Positions 22,919 to 31,297 are shown, numbered from the stretch's first letter. The stretch: 52,106 nt of DNA from an uncultured Bacteroidaceae bacterium (GCA_905233285.1 CAJODY010000008.1:1-52106), one strand, 5' to 3'. Notes: a model not told the origin generated them from the sequence alone. Program-made: numbers and translations.

Positions 22919-23777
22919 TATCCTGCGACAGATAAAACACATCCTCATTCAGGGAGGCATAGAGCAGGGCGAGGCATCAGCACTCGCCCTTATGCTTATC
23001 GAAGAAACCACAGGACTCAGCCGCACACAGATACTCACAGCCTCTGCCGACATACCCGACACCTCCCTGCTCCTTTACCGTGCGGGGACCATCGCCTCCG
23101 GCACACCCATCCAGCACATCCTTGGCTATGCCCGCTTCATGGATATGCAACTCATGGTCAGTCCCTCCGTCCTCATACCCCGTCCCGAGACCGAAGAACT
23201 CATCCGCTGGGTACTTGAAACCGAACCCGCACCCCGTTCCATCCTCGACATCGGCACCGGCTCCGGATGCATAGCCATAGCCCTCAAGCGGGCACTTCCT
23301 CAAGCCCACGTCACAGCCCTCGACATCAGTCCCGAGGCCCTTGCAATCGCCCGCGAAAACGCTCGAACCAACAACGCTGACATCGATTTTATCCAACACG
23401 ACATACTCAGCGCAAAGTTCCTCCCCATTATGGGGGAGGTTAGGTGGGGGCTTATCATTTCCAACCCTCCTTACATCTGTCACAGCGAAGCCGATGAAAT
23501 GGATAAAAACGTACTCGACCACGAACCCCACCTCGCACTCTTCGTACCCGACGACGACCCGCTCCTTTTCTATCGTGCCATAGCCACTCAGGCACTCCAT
23601 CTCCTCACCCCCGGCGGTCACCTCTTCTTCGAAATCAACCGCCGCTTCGCCTCCGAACTCCAGTCCCTGCTCCTCTCCCTCGGATACTCCGACATAACTC
23701 TCCGCACCGACCAATTCGCCAACACACGTATGATTAAAGCCCAAATAGTAAATCGTAAATCGTCAAATAGTAAATAA
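22905..23777 (+). CDS. prmC: Release factor glutamine N5-methyltransferase
   Basis: The 290-residue enzyme methylates the GGQ glutamine of release factors RF1 and RF2. It has a helical N-terminal domain, GYARFMDMQLMVSPSVLIPR with the conserved PRPETEEL stretch, a SAM site SILDIGTGSGCIAIALK, and the catalytic NPPY in LIISNPPYICHSEADEM. Two oddities are visible. A palindrome-bearing stretch (23420-23450) encodes extra residues (AKFLPIMGEVRWG) just before NPPY. The C-terminal residues NRKSSNSK are encoded by a heptamer repeat. Both look like insertions of repeat DNA in frame. Activity is still plausible, because the added residues lie in a variable loop. Confidence 0.9.
   Translation: MFTTDILRQIKHILIQGGIEQGEASALALMLIEETTGLSRTQILTASADIPDTSLLLYRAGTIASGTPIQHILGYARFMDMQLMVSPSVLIPRPETEELIRWVLETEPAPRSILDIGTGSGCIAIALKRALPQAHVTALDISPEALAIARENARTNNADIDFIQHDILSAKFLPIMGEVRWGLIISNPPYICHSEADEMDKNVLDHEPHLALFVPDDDPLLFYRAIATQALHLLTPGGHLFFEINRRFASELQSLLLSLGYSDITLRTDQFANTRMIKAQIVNRKSSNSK
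23420..23450. repeat. Palindromic repeat unit inside prmC
   Basis: CCTCCCC (23420-23426) pairs with GGGGAGG (23433-23439), followed by TTAGGTGGGGG. G/C-run palindromes of this type occur as interspersed repeats in some Bacteroidetes genomes; I recognise the style but cannot confirm the family. Here it lies in frame within a coding sequence. Confidence 0.55.
23748..23775 (+). repeat. Heptanucleotide repeat at the prmC stop
   Basis: Units are gtaaatc, gtaaatc, a degenerate gtcaaat and agtaaat. The array encodes the last residues of PrmC and the first base of its stop codon. The next gene starts seven bases later. Confidence 0.75.
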
Positions 23778-23781
23778 CACG

Positions 23782-24555
23782 ATGTCCCTCACATTCCCAT
23801 CCCCCATATTTGGTCCCGTCCACAGCCGCCGACTGGGCATATCTCTCGGCATCAACCTCCTGCCTGGCGACGGCAAACTCTGTTCGTTCGACTGCATCTA
23901 TTGCGAGTGCGGACTCAACTTTGACCACCGTCCCCACAGCAAGATTCCAACCCGTGAGGCAGTAGCCCAGGCACTCGAACTCCAGCTGCAGAAGATGCAG
24001 GAGGAAAAGATCGCACCCGACGTACTCACCTTTGCAGGCAACGGCGAACCGACCCTCCATCCTCAGTTTGCCGAAATCATCGACGACACCATTCTTCTGC
24101 GCGACCGTTACTTTCCCCAGGCGAAGATAAGCGTACTGACCAACGCCACGCAGATACACCGTCCAGCCATCTTCGACGCTCTGCGCCGCGTCGATAACAA
24201 CATCTGCAAACTCGACACCGTCAACACCACATATATAAATAATGTGGACCGTCCCCAAGGCGGCTACGACCTCCAGCGCATCATCGAACGCCTCACAGCC
24301 TTCGGTGCCGACTGCGTCATCCAGACCATGTTCCTTCAGGGCACATTCGAGGGTGCGGACATCAGTAACGTCTCCGACCAGTACGTCCTCCCTTGGCTCC
24401 AGACCATCGAACGTATCCGTCCCCGCGAAGTGATGATTTACACCCTCGACCGCGACACCCCCGTCCGTGGACTCCTGAAAGCTACCCCCGAGCAGCTCGA
24501 CTCCATTCGCGACCGCGTCCTCTCCCTCGGCATCCCCTGCTCCGCAGCATACTAA
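23782..24555 (+). CDS. Radical SAM protein
   Basis: The 257-residue protein carries CSFDCIYCECG, a CxxxCxxC [4Fe-4S]/SAM site, near residue 36. It is preceded by FGPVHSRRLGISLGINLLPG, a typical start of the YfkB/COG0731-like radical SAM group. LTFAGNGEPTLHPQF is the conserved GEPTL segment. Members are often annotated as wyosine- or molybdenum-type radical SAM proteins, but their substrates are mostly unknown. It is the last gene of the long plus-strand run starting near 16.2 kb. A hairpin-rich repeat array follows. Confidence 0.8.
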   Translation: MSLTFPSPIFGPVHSRRLGISLGINLLPGDGKLCSFDCIYCECGLNFDHRPHSKIPTREAVAQALELQLQKMQEEKIAPDVLTFAGNGEPTLHPQFAEIIDDTILLRDRYFPQAKISVLTNATQIHRPAIFDALRRVDNNICKLDTVNTTYINNVDRPQGGYDLQRIIERLTAFGADCVIQTMFLQGTFEGADISNVSDQYVLPWLQTIERIRPREVMIYTLDRDTPVRGLLKATPEQLDSIRDRVLSLGIPCSAAY

Positions 24556-24627
24556 AAAGATATGGTAGCCTAGCAACTTTATCGTCACGCCCAAGTAACC
24601 GGCTTGTCAGTCCTAAGAAGAAAGAAA

Positions 24628-24712
24628 AAATCGCGTAGGGATTAATAAAAATCCCCTCGCGATTATTATTAATCCCCTAGGGATTTTTATTATTCCCTAG
24701 GGGATTTATTTT
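24628..24712. repeat. Array of a degenerate ~21-base palindromic unit (copy 1)
   Basis: Four units with cores tcgcgtaggg (inverted), cccctcgcga, cccctaggga and ccctagggga are separated by AT-rich linkers such as ttattattaa. The first two can form a long hairpin, and the others are self-complementary. The array lies between the convergent radical SAM and xth genes (24556-24785 has no gene). A related array lies at 51617-51711. Besides any terminator role it may be a mobile repeat. Confidence 0.7.
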
Positions 24713-24785
24713 CATTGCTCTGACGTAAAACGTCGTTTGCTTAGGCGTGGAAGCGTATTTACTTTGTCACACCCTTCTCATTTCT

Positions 24786-25574
24786 TTACAAATTTACTTC
24801 GAGAGAGACGGGGCAGTGGTCGCTGCCGAAGATGTCGGTATGGATGGTGGCTGCCGTGAGGCGCTCCTGCATGCGGTTGGAGCAGAGCCAGTAGTCGATA
24901 CGCCAGCCGGTGTTGTTTTCGCGGGCGTGGAAGCGGTAGGACCACCATGAGTAGATGTCGGTCTGAAGAGGATGGAAGTAGCGGAATGTATCGGTGAAAC
25001 CGGCAGAAAGGAGTTGGGTGAATTTCTGACGCTCTTCGTCGGTGAAACCGGCATTCATGTGGTTGGTCTTTGGATTTTTGAGGTCTATCTCCTGATGGGC
25101 TACGTTCATATCTCCACAGACGAAGAGGGGTTTCTGGCTGTCGAGGCGCTGGAGGTAGAGGCGGAAGGCGTCGTCCCACGTCATGCGGTTGGAGAGGCGT
25201 CGCAGTCCGTCCTGCGAGTTGGGGGTATAGACGGTGAGGACGTAGAAGTCGGGGTATTCGAGTGTGATGACCCGTCCTTCGGTCAGCATATCGGCCCAGC
25301 CGTCGTTGGGCATGGAGTCGATGATGTCCTGCGGCAGTCCGTAGCTGACTGTGAGCGGATGGTGCTTGGTGTAGATGGCTGTTCCGCTGTAGCCTTTCTT
25401 CTCGGCGTAGTTCCAGTAGGATTCGTAGCCCGGGAACTGGAGGTCGAGCTGTCCTGCCTGCATCTTGGTTTCCTGCAGACAAAAGAAGTCCGCGTCGAGC
25501 GCGGCAAAGGTATCGCTGAAGCCTTTACCACACGCGGCGCGGAGTCCGTTTACGTTCCAAGAAACGAATTTCAT
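24786..25574 (-). CDS. xth: Exodeoxyribonuclease III / AP endonuclease
   Basis: The 262-residue enzyme removes abasic sites and 3' blocks in base-excision repair. Signatures are MKFVSWNVNGLRAACGKGF, FFCLQETKMQ with the metal-binding Glu, YTPNSQDGLRRL with the catalytic Tyr, VCGDMNVAH with the Asp/Asn pair, and GSDHCPVSLEV with the catalytic His. WRIDYWL is the standard ExoA region. Length is typical. It starts three bases after the CoA-transferase gene, so it is probably the last gene of the glsA operon. Confidence 0.95.
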   Translation of the reverse strand: MKFVSWNVNGLRAACGKGFSDTFAALDADFFCLQETKMQAGQLDLQFPGYESYWNYAEKKGYSGTAIYTKHHPLTVSYGLPQDIIDSMPNDGWADMLTEGRVITLEYPDFYVLTVYTPNSQDGLRRLSNRMTWDDAFRLYLQRLDSQKPLFVCGDMNVAHQEIDLKNPKTNHMNAGFTDEERQKFTQLLSAGFTDTFRYFHPLQTDIYSWWSYRFHARENNTGWRIDYWLCSNRMQERLTAATIHTDIFGSDHCPVSLEVNL

Positions 25575-25577
25575 GGG

Positions 25578-27074
25578 TTATGCGAATTTGCTCAGATCGA
25601 CTTTGTGCATGTCGCCTTCCTTGAGGAATGTGTCGTGGAAGGAGTGGGTTGCAGCCATGTTGTGGCATGAGTGGCCGCGCTGGGATATCTTGAGGTAGTC
25701 CCAGAGGAGCTGCTTGTAGTCGGGGTGAGCACAGTTTTCGATGATTGCTTCGGCACGCTGCATAGGTCCTTTGCCACGCAGGTCGGCAACACCCTGTTCG
25801 GTAACGATGACGTTGACATCGTGTTCGGTGTGGTCGATGTGTGAGCAGAATGGCACGATGGACGAGATGGTGCCGCCTTTTGCCTGTGACGGACAGGTGA
25901 AGATGGAGAGGAAGGCGTTGCGCTCGAAGTCGCCGCTGCCGCCGATTCCGTTCATCATCTTTGTGCCGCATATCTGTGTTGAGTTGGCGTGTCCGTAGAG
26001 GTCAACTTCGATAGCTGTGTTGATGGCGATGAGTCCGAGACGACGGATTACTTCTGCGTTGTTGGATATCTCGGACTGACGGAGTACGAGTTTGTCGCGG
26101 AAGAATTCGATGTTGTCGTAGATGCTCTGGAGTTTATCGTTGGTGACGGTGAGTGAGCAGGTAGATGCGCACTTTACCTTGCCTTCGAACATGAGGTCAA
26201 CGATGGCGTTCTGAAGCACTTCGGTGTAGATTTCCATTGCCGGCATTTCGGGGTTGGAACCGAGTGCGAAGAGGATGGCATTGGCTGTGGTGCCTACGCC
26301 GCTTTGGAACGGCAGGAAGCCCGGAGGGATGATGCCGCGACGCTTCTCGGCCATGAGGAAGTGTGCCACGTTTTCACCAATCTTGTCGGTGATGGGGTCG
26401 GCATCCTTGAAGGCGCGTGCCTCGTCGGGGATGTTACACTCTACGACTCCTACGATTTTCTTTGGGTCGATCTGGAGGTAGGTAGTACCGATGCGGTCGG
26501 TAACGTGCTCAATCATGATGGGCTTGCGCTGAGGCGGGTCGAGCGGTTCATAGACGTCGTGGATGCCTATGGACTTAGGAGAGTGGAAGGCGTTGAGTTC
26601 GATGATGACGCCTTTCTTTGCCAGACGAGCGATGGTAGGTGCGATACCTCCTGCTGCTGTAAGATATACTTTTCCGTCGTCCTCGATGGCACACACTTCG
26701 ATGATTGCCCAATCGACGTCGCCTAGGAATCCATATCGGAGGTCCTGAGCCATCATGCCGAGATGGATGTCGTTGTATGCGATTTCACCGTTGTTTACGT
26801 GCTTGCGGAATGTAGGATTGGTGGTGTATGGTGCGCGATAGCGGATGGCGTGCTCGTCGGAGAGCACTCCGTCGCATGACTGTCCGGTGGAGGCTCCGGT
26901 GAAGATGCCAATCTGGTATGGGCGTCCTGCCTCGTGCTCGGCATGAGCTACTTTTGCTATCTCTGCTGTCACGGCTTTTGGAGTACCTGCCGGAGTGAAT
27001 CCTGAAAGTCCGATGTTTTCTCCGTTCTTGATAAGTGCTGCTGCTTCGGCAGCGGTCAATCGTGTAAATGCCAT
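25578..27074 (-). CDS. Succinyl-CoA:acetate CoA-transferase (acetyl-CoA hydrolase family)
   Basis: The 498-residue enzyme moves CoA between acyl groups, most likely linking succinyl-CoA or propionyl-CoA with acetate in succinate/propionate fermentation. Landmarks are NIGLSGFTPAGTPKAVTAEI, GIFTGASTGQSCDGVLS, PFQSGVGTTANAILFALGSN, AIEVDLYGHANSTQICGTKM (catalytic Glu in EVDLYGHANST) and VTEQGVADLRGKGPMQRA. Length matches the Cat1/ScpC/AarC subfamily. It begins 26 bases after glsB. A succinate-producing Bacteroidales host would use it in central metabolism; coupling to lipid genes is probably incidental. Confidence 0.9.
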   Translation of the reverse strand: MAFTRLTAAEAAALIKNGENIGLSGFTPAGTPKAVTAEIAKVAHAEHEAGRPYQIGIFTGASTGQSCDGVLSDEHAIRYRAPYTTNPTFRKHVNNGEIAYNDIHLGMMAQDLRYGFLGDVDWAIIEVCAIEDDGKVYLTAAGGIAPTIARLAKKGVIIELNAFHSPKSIGIHDVYEPLDPPQRKPIMIEHVTDRIGTTYLQIDPKKIVGVVECNIPDEARAFKDADPITDKIGENVAHFLMAEKRRGIIPPGFLPFQSGVGTTANAILFALGSNPEMPAMEIYTEVLQNAIVDLMFEGKVKCASTCSLTVTNDKLQSIYDNIEFFRDKLVLRQSEISNNAEVIRRLGLIAINTAIEVDLYGHANSTQICGTKMMNGIGGSGDFERNAFLSIFTCPSQAKGGTISSIVPFCSHIDHTEHDVNVIVTEQGVADLRGKGPMQRAEAIIENCAHPDYKQLLWDYLKISQRGHSCHNMAATHSFHDTFLKEGDMHKVDLSKFA

Positions 27075-27100
27075 AATCTTTTACCCTTTATCATTTATTG

Positions 27101-28081
27101 TTATGAAATTACTTTGTTTGCTCCCGAGGTAATCTGTACGTATTCGGGGTGTTCCTTGGCGAAGTTATCGACATAGCGTATGCGTTTCTCGTCGTACAGT
27201 TCGCTGACGGCTATGAGGATGCCTGTCTCTTCGACGTCGCCGAAGCCGTAGTTGATGGCTGTGCCGAACATCTTCATGGTTGGTGAGAGGCACATGTAGG
27301 CGTTGACGAGTGGCGGTATGCTGAAGCCGAGGGTTCGTATCTCGCGGTTAAGCACTTTGTAGTCTTCCTTGAATGTGTCGTAGCAGAAGAGACGGCTGAA
27401 CTGCTCGGGGTCGTGTTCGAGTTTGAGCGGTTTGACAGGAATGACGAGTCCGTCGTGGTCGGCAAAGTGTTTCTGGAGGAAGTAGAGTATCATGTCGCGT
27501 CCGAAACGGTTGTAGGACGGATACATGGTGACTTTTCCGAAGAAGTAACGGCAGCCGGGCATGATGACTGCAAGGGCTCCGAGTCCGTCCCAGAGGTTGT
27601 CGAGTGCGAAGATGGCTTTCGTGCCTGCACGTGTCGATTGGTATTCGAGAGTGACGAACGAGCGACCGAGTTCGATTGTGTAGGGCAGGTAGTCGCGTAT
27701 GAATTCATCGGAGAAGTGGAACATGTGGCTTGTAGCCAGAATGGGTTGTCCTTTCTCGTCGAACTGAATGTCGGGACCGAGGATGTAGCGGTAGCCGCCG
27801 ATGATTTTCTCGGCTTCAGGGTCCCACACGATGAGCTGCTTGTAGGGATTATCCATTGTGTCGAAACGGTCGAGGTCGCAGTCGAGTCCTGTGCCTCCTC
27901 CTGCTGCGCGGAATGCTATTTCGCGCAGACGACCAATCTCGCGCAGGACGTTGGGTGAGTCCTGCCAGGTGACGATGTATATTTCGTTGTTGCTGCGGCT
28001 CGTCATGCGCAGTTGCTTGTCGGGAGTGAGTTCTGCTCTGAGAACTTCCACGGGGATTGGTGCAATGATAGTTTGCTCCAT
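27101..28081 (-). CDS. glsB: N-acyl glycine synthase, hemolysin-like GNAT acyltransferase
   Basis: The 326-residue protein resembles the OlsB/hemolysin-like GNAT group: EIGRLREIAFRAAGGGTGLD, YKQLIVWDPEAEKIIGGYRY and TIELGRSFVTLEYQS. In Bacteroides thetaiotaomicron the GlsB protein uses 3-hydroxyacyl-ACP and glycine to make N-acyl glycine (commendamide). GlsA then adds a second acyl chain to give glycine lipid. The call rests on sequence style plus the adjoining acyltransferase gene, whose stop overlaps this start (TAATG). The product would be membrane aminolipids that help stress survival. I did not check alternative amino-acid specificity such as ornithine or serine. Confidence 0.8.
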   Translation of the reverse strand: MEQTIIAPIPVEVLRAELTPDKQLRMTSRSNNEIYIVTWQDSPNVLREIGRLREIAFRAAGGGTGLDCDLDRFDTMDNPYKQLIVWDPEAEKIIGGYRYILGPDIQFDEKGQPILATSHMFHFSDEFIRDYLPYTIELGRSFVTLEYQSTRAGTKAIFALDNLWDGLGALAVIMPGCRYFFGKVTMYPSYNRFGRDMILYFLQKHFADHDGLVIPVKPLKLEHDPEQFSRLFCYDTFKEDYKVLNREIRTLGFSIPPLVNAYMCLSPTMKMFGTAINYGFGDVEETGILIAVSELYDEKRIRYVDNFAKEHPEYVQITSGANKVIS

Positions 28082-28956
28082 TATTCTTTATTTAGTTCAT
28101 ATACTTTATTCTGTACCCATGCAGCCCATTCTGCCGGTGTCTTGGAACGGTCGGTGAAGGTCTGCCAGGGGATGGGTTTGCCGAATGTGACGGTAAAACT
28201 CTTGCCTGCGTTCTTGTACATCTCGTCGCCGAGGTAGAGCATGGCGAGGTTGACCTTGAGGTGGCACTTCTTGCAGAAACGTGCTATGTTGTAGAAGCGT
28301 TCGGAGTTGTGACCTGAGAAGTGGACGGGTATGACGTCGCGATGGGTCTCAACGCTTTTGGTAATGAATGTCTTCTTCCAAGGCAGGTCGCGGATTGTGC
28401 CGTCGTCGCCTTTGCGCGAACAGAGTCCGGCGGGGAACATCACGATGTTGCGTTCGCTCTGGAATGCTGCTTCAACCATCTGAGGGAAGTTGCGAGCCTG
28501 TTTGCCTGTCTTGTTGATGGGTACGCAAAGAGGAGCCAGTCCTTTGAAGTTCATCAGCAGATCGTTGACGAGATAGACCATCTTGCTGTCCCACTTGTGG
28601 CAGACGATGCTGCCGAGTGCAAGTCCGTCTTGTCCGCCGAGCGGGTGGTTGGACACGATGGTGAACCACCGGCCACCCTCGTTCGAGGGCAGGGCGTCGA
28701 GTCCTTCGGTCACTACTCCATCAATATTGGTCTGTACGCGGATGTCGTTACCGAGGTAGTTGATACATCCGTCGAGAAAGTCCATGCCGATGAGTCCTTT
28801 GCCTTCGCCGGCAATATAATTGTTTATGAAGTCCTGATGGACTATATCCTTCAACCACTTTACGACAAACCAAGGAACAAACTTGGCTTTTGAGCCCAAT
28901 TTATTCTTCAGAACCTTGTCTATGTCAATACGGAAATCCTGTTCGTCGGTGTCCAT
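28081..28956 (-). CDS. glsA: Acyltransferase of glycine-lipid synthesis (PlsC-like)
   Basis: The 291-residue protein has the PlsC-type acyltransferase motif FTIVSNHPLGGQDGLALGS: NHPxxxxD replaces the usual HxxxxD spelling, with the His in NHP. MFPAGLCSRKG is the second substrate motif. In the known pathway GlsA O-acylates the hydroxyl of N-acyl glycine. It is the first gene of a minus-strand row with glsB, the CoA-transferase and xth. A TAACTTCG box 40 bases upstream is its likely promoter. It is divergent from the second fucosidase gene. Confidence 0.8.
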   Translation of the reverse strand: MDTDEQDFRIDIDKVLKNKLGSKAKFVPWFVVKWLKDIVHQDFINNYIAGEGKGLIGMDFLDGCINYLGNDIRVQTNIDGVVTEGLDALPSNEGGRWFTIVSNHPLGGQDGLALGSIVCHKWDSKMVYLVNDLLMNFKGLAPLCVPINKTGKQARNFPQMVEAAFQSERNIVMFPAGLCSRKGDDGTIRDLPWKKTFITKSVETHRDVIPVHFSGHNSERFYNIARFCKKCHLKVNLAMLYLGDEMYKNAGKSFTVTFGKPIPWQTFTDRSKTPAEWAAWVQNKVYELNKE

Positions 28957-28995
28957 CTTTTGTTTCGACTTTCAAAAAATCTATCAAATATTGCG

Positions 28996-29003
28996 CGAAG
29001 TTA
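28996..29003 (-). promoter_or_regulatory. -7 box of the glsA operon
   Basis: Read on the minus strand the bases are TAACTTCG, a one-base variant of TAnnTTTG, ending 40 bases before the glsA ATG. No clear -33 TTG is present. Confidence 0.5.
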
Positions 29004-29046
29004 CGACATTATTAATAAATAATGTAGTTTTTCTTTTCATTTTCTT

Positions 29047-29054
29047 TATCTTTG
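29047..29054 (+). promoter_or_regulatory. -7 box of the second fucosidase gene
   Basis: TATCTTTG matches TAnnTTTG exactly and ends 35 bases before ATG 29090. The upstream stretch is T-rich, without a convincing -33 TTG. It supports the later start over the longer frame beginning at 28883. Confidence 0.6.
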
Positions 29055-29089
29055 TGCAGAATTTTACGATAACGAAACAATATGCTACT

Positions 29090-30706
29090 ATGAAAACGAC
29101 AATTTGTACTTTTATTTTCAGTTGTGCCTTCATGACAGTGACGGCACAGGAAACTTACCGGATACCCGTAAGCGAAGACCACGAACCGATGCAGACGGGA
29201 CAGTTTGAACCCACATGGCAATCGCTCGAGACGCACCAGACTCCTGAGTGGTTCCGAGATGCTAAATTCGGCATCTGGGCTCATTGGGGTGCTCAATGCG
29301 TGGAAGGTTCGGGCGACTGGATGGCTCGTGAGATGTATATGGAAGGACATCGTAAGTATAAGTATCATCGCGAACACTACGGACACCCATCGGAGTTCGG
29401 ATATAAGGATATTCTGCCGCTGTTCAAGGCTGAGAAATGGCAACCCGACAGCCTCGTGGAGCGCTATAAGAGATGTGGAGCCCAGTATTTCTTCGTATTG
29501 GGTAATCATCATGACAACTACGACCTTTGGGACTCGAAGTATCAGCCTTGGAACTCGATGAACATTGGTCCGAAGCGTGACATCCTGGCTGAATGGGCTG
29601 CAGCAGCCAAGAAGGCTGGTCTGCCACTCGGAATTTCGTTCCATGCCGACCATGCGTGGACTTGGTTCGAACCCTCGCAGCGCTATGATCTCGAGGGTGA
29701 TATGGCTGGTGTGTATTACGACGGCAACCTGAGGAAGGAAGACGGAAAAGGAAAGTGGTGGGAAGGACTTGACCCTCAGATGTTGTATCAGCAAGACCAC
29801 CCGATGAGCAAAGGTTCGTGGGACAACGGAGCCATTCATAAACAATGGGACTGGAGCAACGGAGCATGTCCGCCGTCGAAAGAGTTTGTGACAAATTTCT
29901 ATGACCGCACACTCGATGCCATCAACCGCTATAACCCTGACCTAATCTACTTCGACGTGACGGTGTTGCCGTTCTATCCTCTGAGCGACTGCGGACTGAA
30001 GATTGCGACCCATATGTACAACAAGAATCCACGTGCTGTGGTGTTCGGTAAGATTCTTAGCGAGGACCAGAAGAAAGCTCTCACTTGGGACGTGGAGCGC
30101 GGAGCACCTAACATGATGATTGAGAACCCCTGGCAGACGTGTAATTGTATAGGTGACTGGCATTATAACACGGGCACTTACAATCGTGGTTACAAGTCGG
30201 CAACGAATATGGTGAAACAACTGGTGGATATTGTATCGAAGAACGGTAACCTGTTGCTGAATATCCCTCTGCGTGCTGACGGAACATATGATGAAAAAGC
30301 TGCTCGTTTCCTCGATGAATTGGAGGCTTGGATGAGCGTGAACAAAGAAAGTATAATCGGTACCCGTCCATGGGTTAAGTTCGGTGAGGGTCCTGTAGCA
30401 GAGAAGGATATTAAGATTAATTCTCAGGGCTTCAACGAGGGTCAGTATAACGGAATGGACTATCGCGATATCCGCTTCAACCAGACAAAGAAATACTTGT
30501 ACGTTACTGCTATGGGATGGCCGGAGGACGGACGACTTGTCATCAAGTCGCTGGCTAAGAAGAATCCGAACTTCAAGAAAAGCATCAGCAGCGTTTATCT
30601 GCTCGGCTATGGCAAGCTGAAAGCACGTCAGACGGAGGAAGGACTTGAGGTTCAGCTTCCTGAACCATGTAATAAGATAGCTCCTGTGCTACGGATTGCC
30701 AAGTAG
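29090..30706 (+). CDS. Alpha-L-fucosidase (GH29), compact form
   Basis: The 538-residue protein has a signal peptide (MKTTICTFIFSCAFMTVTAQ) and one GH29 catalytic region. Key segments are PEWFRDAKFGIWAHWGAQ, GNHHDNYDLWDSKYQPWNSM, ISFHADHAWTWFEPS and NPDLIYFDVTVLPFYPLSD, where the Asp after YF is the expected nucleophile. It ends in a short beta domain (VYLLGYGKLKARQTEEGLEV). It is clearly a paralogue of the catalytic half of the protein at 1242-4802, without the added domains. The frame is open 69 codons upstream, but the promoter and signal peptide place the start at 29090. Its stop overlaps the convergent WbqC gene. No SusC/SusD pair is nearby. Confidence 0.88.
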   Translation: MKTTICTFIFSCAFMTVTAQETYRIPVSEDHEPMQTGQFEPTWQSLETHQTPEWFRDAKFGIWAHWGAQCVEGSGDWMAREMYMEGHRKYKYHREHYGHPSEFGYKDILPLFKAEKWQPDSLVERYKRCGAQYFFVLGNHHDNYDLWDSKYQPWNSMNIGPKRDILAEWAAAAKKAGLPLGISFHADHAWTWFEPSQRYDLEGDMAGVYYDGNLRKEDGKGKWWEGLDPQMLYQQDHPMSKGSWDNGAIHKQWDWSNGACPPSKEFVTNFYDRTLDAINRYNPDLIYFDVTVLPFYPLSDCGLKIATHMYNKNPRAVVFGKILSEDQKKALTWDVERGAPNMMIENPWQTCNCIGDWHYNTGTYNRGYKSATNMVKQLVDIVSKNGNLLLNIPLRADGTYDEKAARFLDELEAWMSVNKESIIGTRPWVKFGEGPVAEKDIKINSQGFNEGQYNGMDYRDIRFNQTKKYLYVTAMGWPEDGRLVIKSLAKKNPNFKKSISSVYLLGYGKLKARQTEEGLEVQLPEPCNKIAPVLRIAK

Positions 30707-31297
30707 GTTGACGGTTGGTGATTGTAAATCAGTAAGATAGATGAGGCTTTCGCCAGCGAGGTTGAAGATGAGGTCGATGATGGAGAGGTTGGGAAGAAAG
30801 CCGTGTTTGTGTGCAAAGACCTGGTAGTAGGGTGACTGCACAAGAGAAGAATCAGACAGAGAACTGCCGATGAAATCGGTGGTTCTCTTTATTTGTGGAT
30901 GTATGTCGATAAGGCGGCAACAGAGGTCGATGAAGGCTTCATTCATGTCCATGAGGTAGGTCCACTGGCGATGGAAGAGAGGTCGGAAGTCGTCCTGAAG
31001 GTATTCGAAGAATGGAGAGTTGAAGTAGGAAGACTGGATGGCGTTCCAATGCTGATGTTGCCAGTCGGAGCGATAACTGATACGTACGTCGCGCATCAGG
31101 CATTTGGCTCCAGCGGAGAAGTTTGATTTGTCAATAGGTACGGTCAGGTGGAGTGGTCCGTTGGGCGAGTCAATGGTGCAGCGGTTGCGTATGGTCTGCT
31201 TATGGAAGTGCTCGTATTGCTCAAGAAAAACTGGTTCGCCCAGGCAGAGCTGAGCGAACCAAGATATGGGGGGCAGATATGATGAAGCAAGTACCAT
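30689..31297 (-). CDS. WbqC-like family protein
   Basis: The 202-residue protein begins MVLASSYLPPISWFAQLCLG and contains YEHFHKQTIRNRCTIDSPNG and LHLTVPIDKSN, the pattern of the WbqC-like family. Related proteins appear in O-antigen clusters, but their chemistry is not established. Its start overlaps the lepB stop (TAATG), so it is translationally coupled. The last residues (QSPTVNLLGNP) are encoded by a heptamer-like repeat that also holds the stop region of the convergent fucosidase gene; the two genes overlap by 18 bases. Confidence 0.75.
   Translation of the reverse strand: MVLASSYLPPISWFAQLCLGEPVFLEQYEHFHKQTIRNRCTIDSPNGPLHLTVPIDKSNFSAGAKCLMRDVRISYRSDWQHQHWNAIQSSYFNSPFFEYLQDDFRPLFHRQWTYLMDMNEAFIDLCCRLIDIHPQIKRTTDFIGSSLSDSSLVQSPYYQVFAHKHGFLPNLSIIDLIFNLAGESLIYLTDLQSPTVNLLGNP
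30708..30728. repeat. Heptamer-like repeat at a convergent junction
   Basis: Units are ttgacgg, ttggtga and ttgtaaa, directly after the fucosidase stop. On the other strand the array encodes the penultimate part of the WbqC-like protein. Confidence 0.55.

Noticed and set aside
24778-27999. Long open frames opposite xth, the CoA-transferase and other genes
   Set aside because: They are antisense or out-of-phase shadows with low-complexity residue use (Arg/Pro/Thr/Ser rich) and no motifs, caused by strong codon bias in the real genes.
28883-29089. Upstream extension of the second fucosidase by 69 codons
   Set aside because: It overlaps glsA, crosses a -7 box and would bury a clean signal peptide inside the protein.
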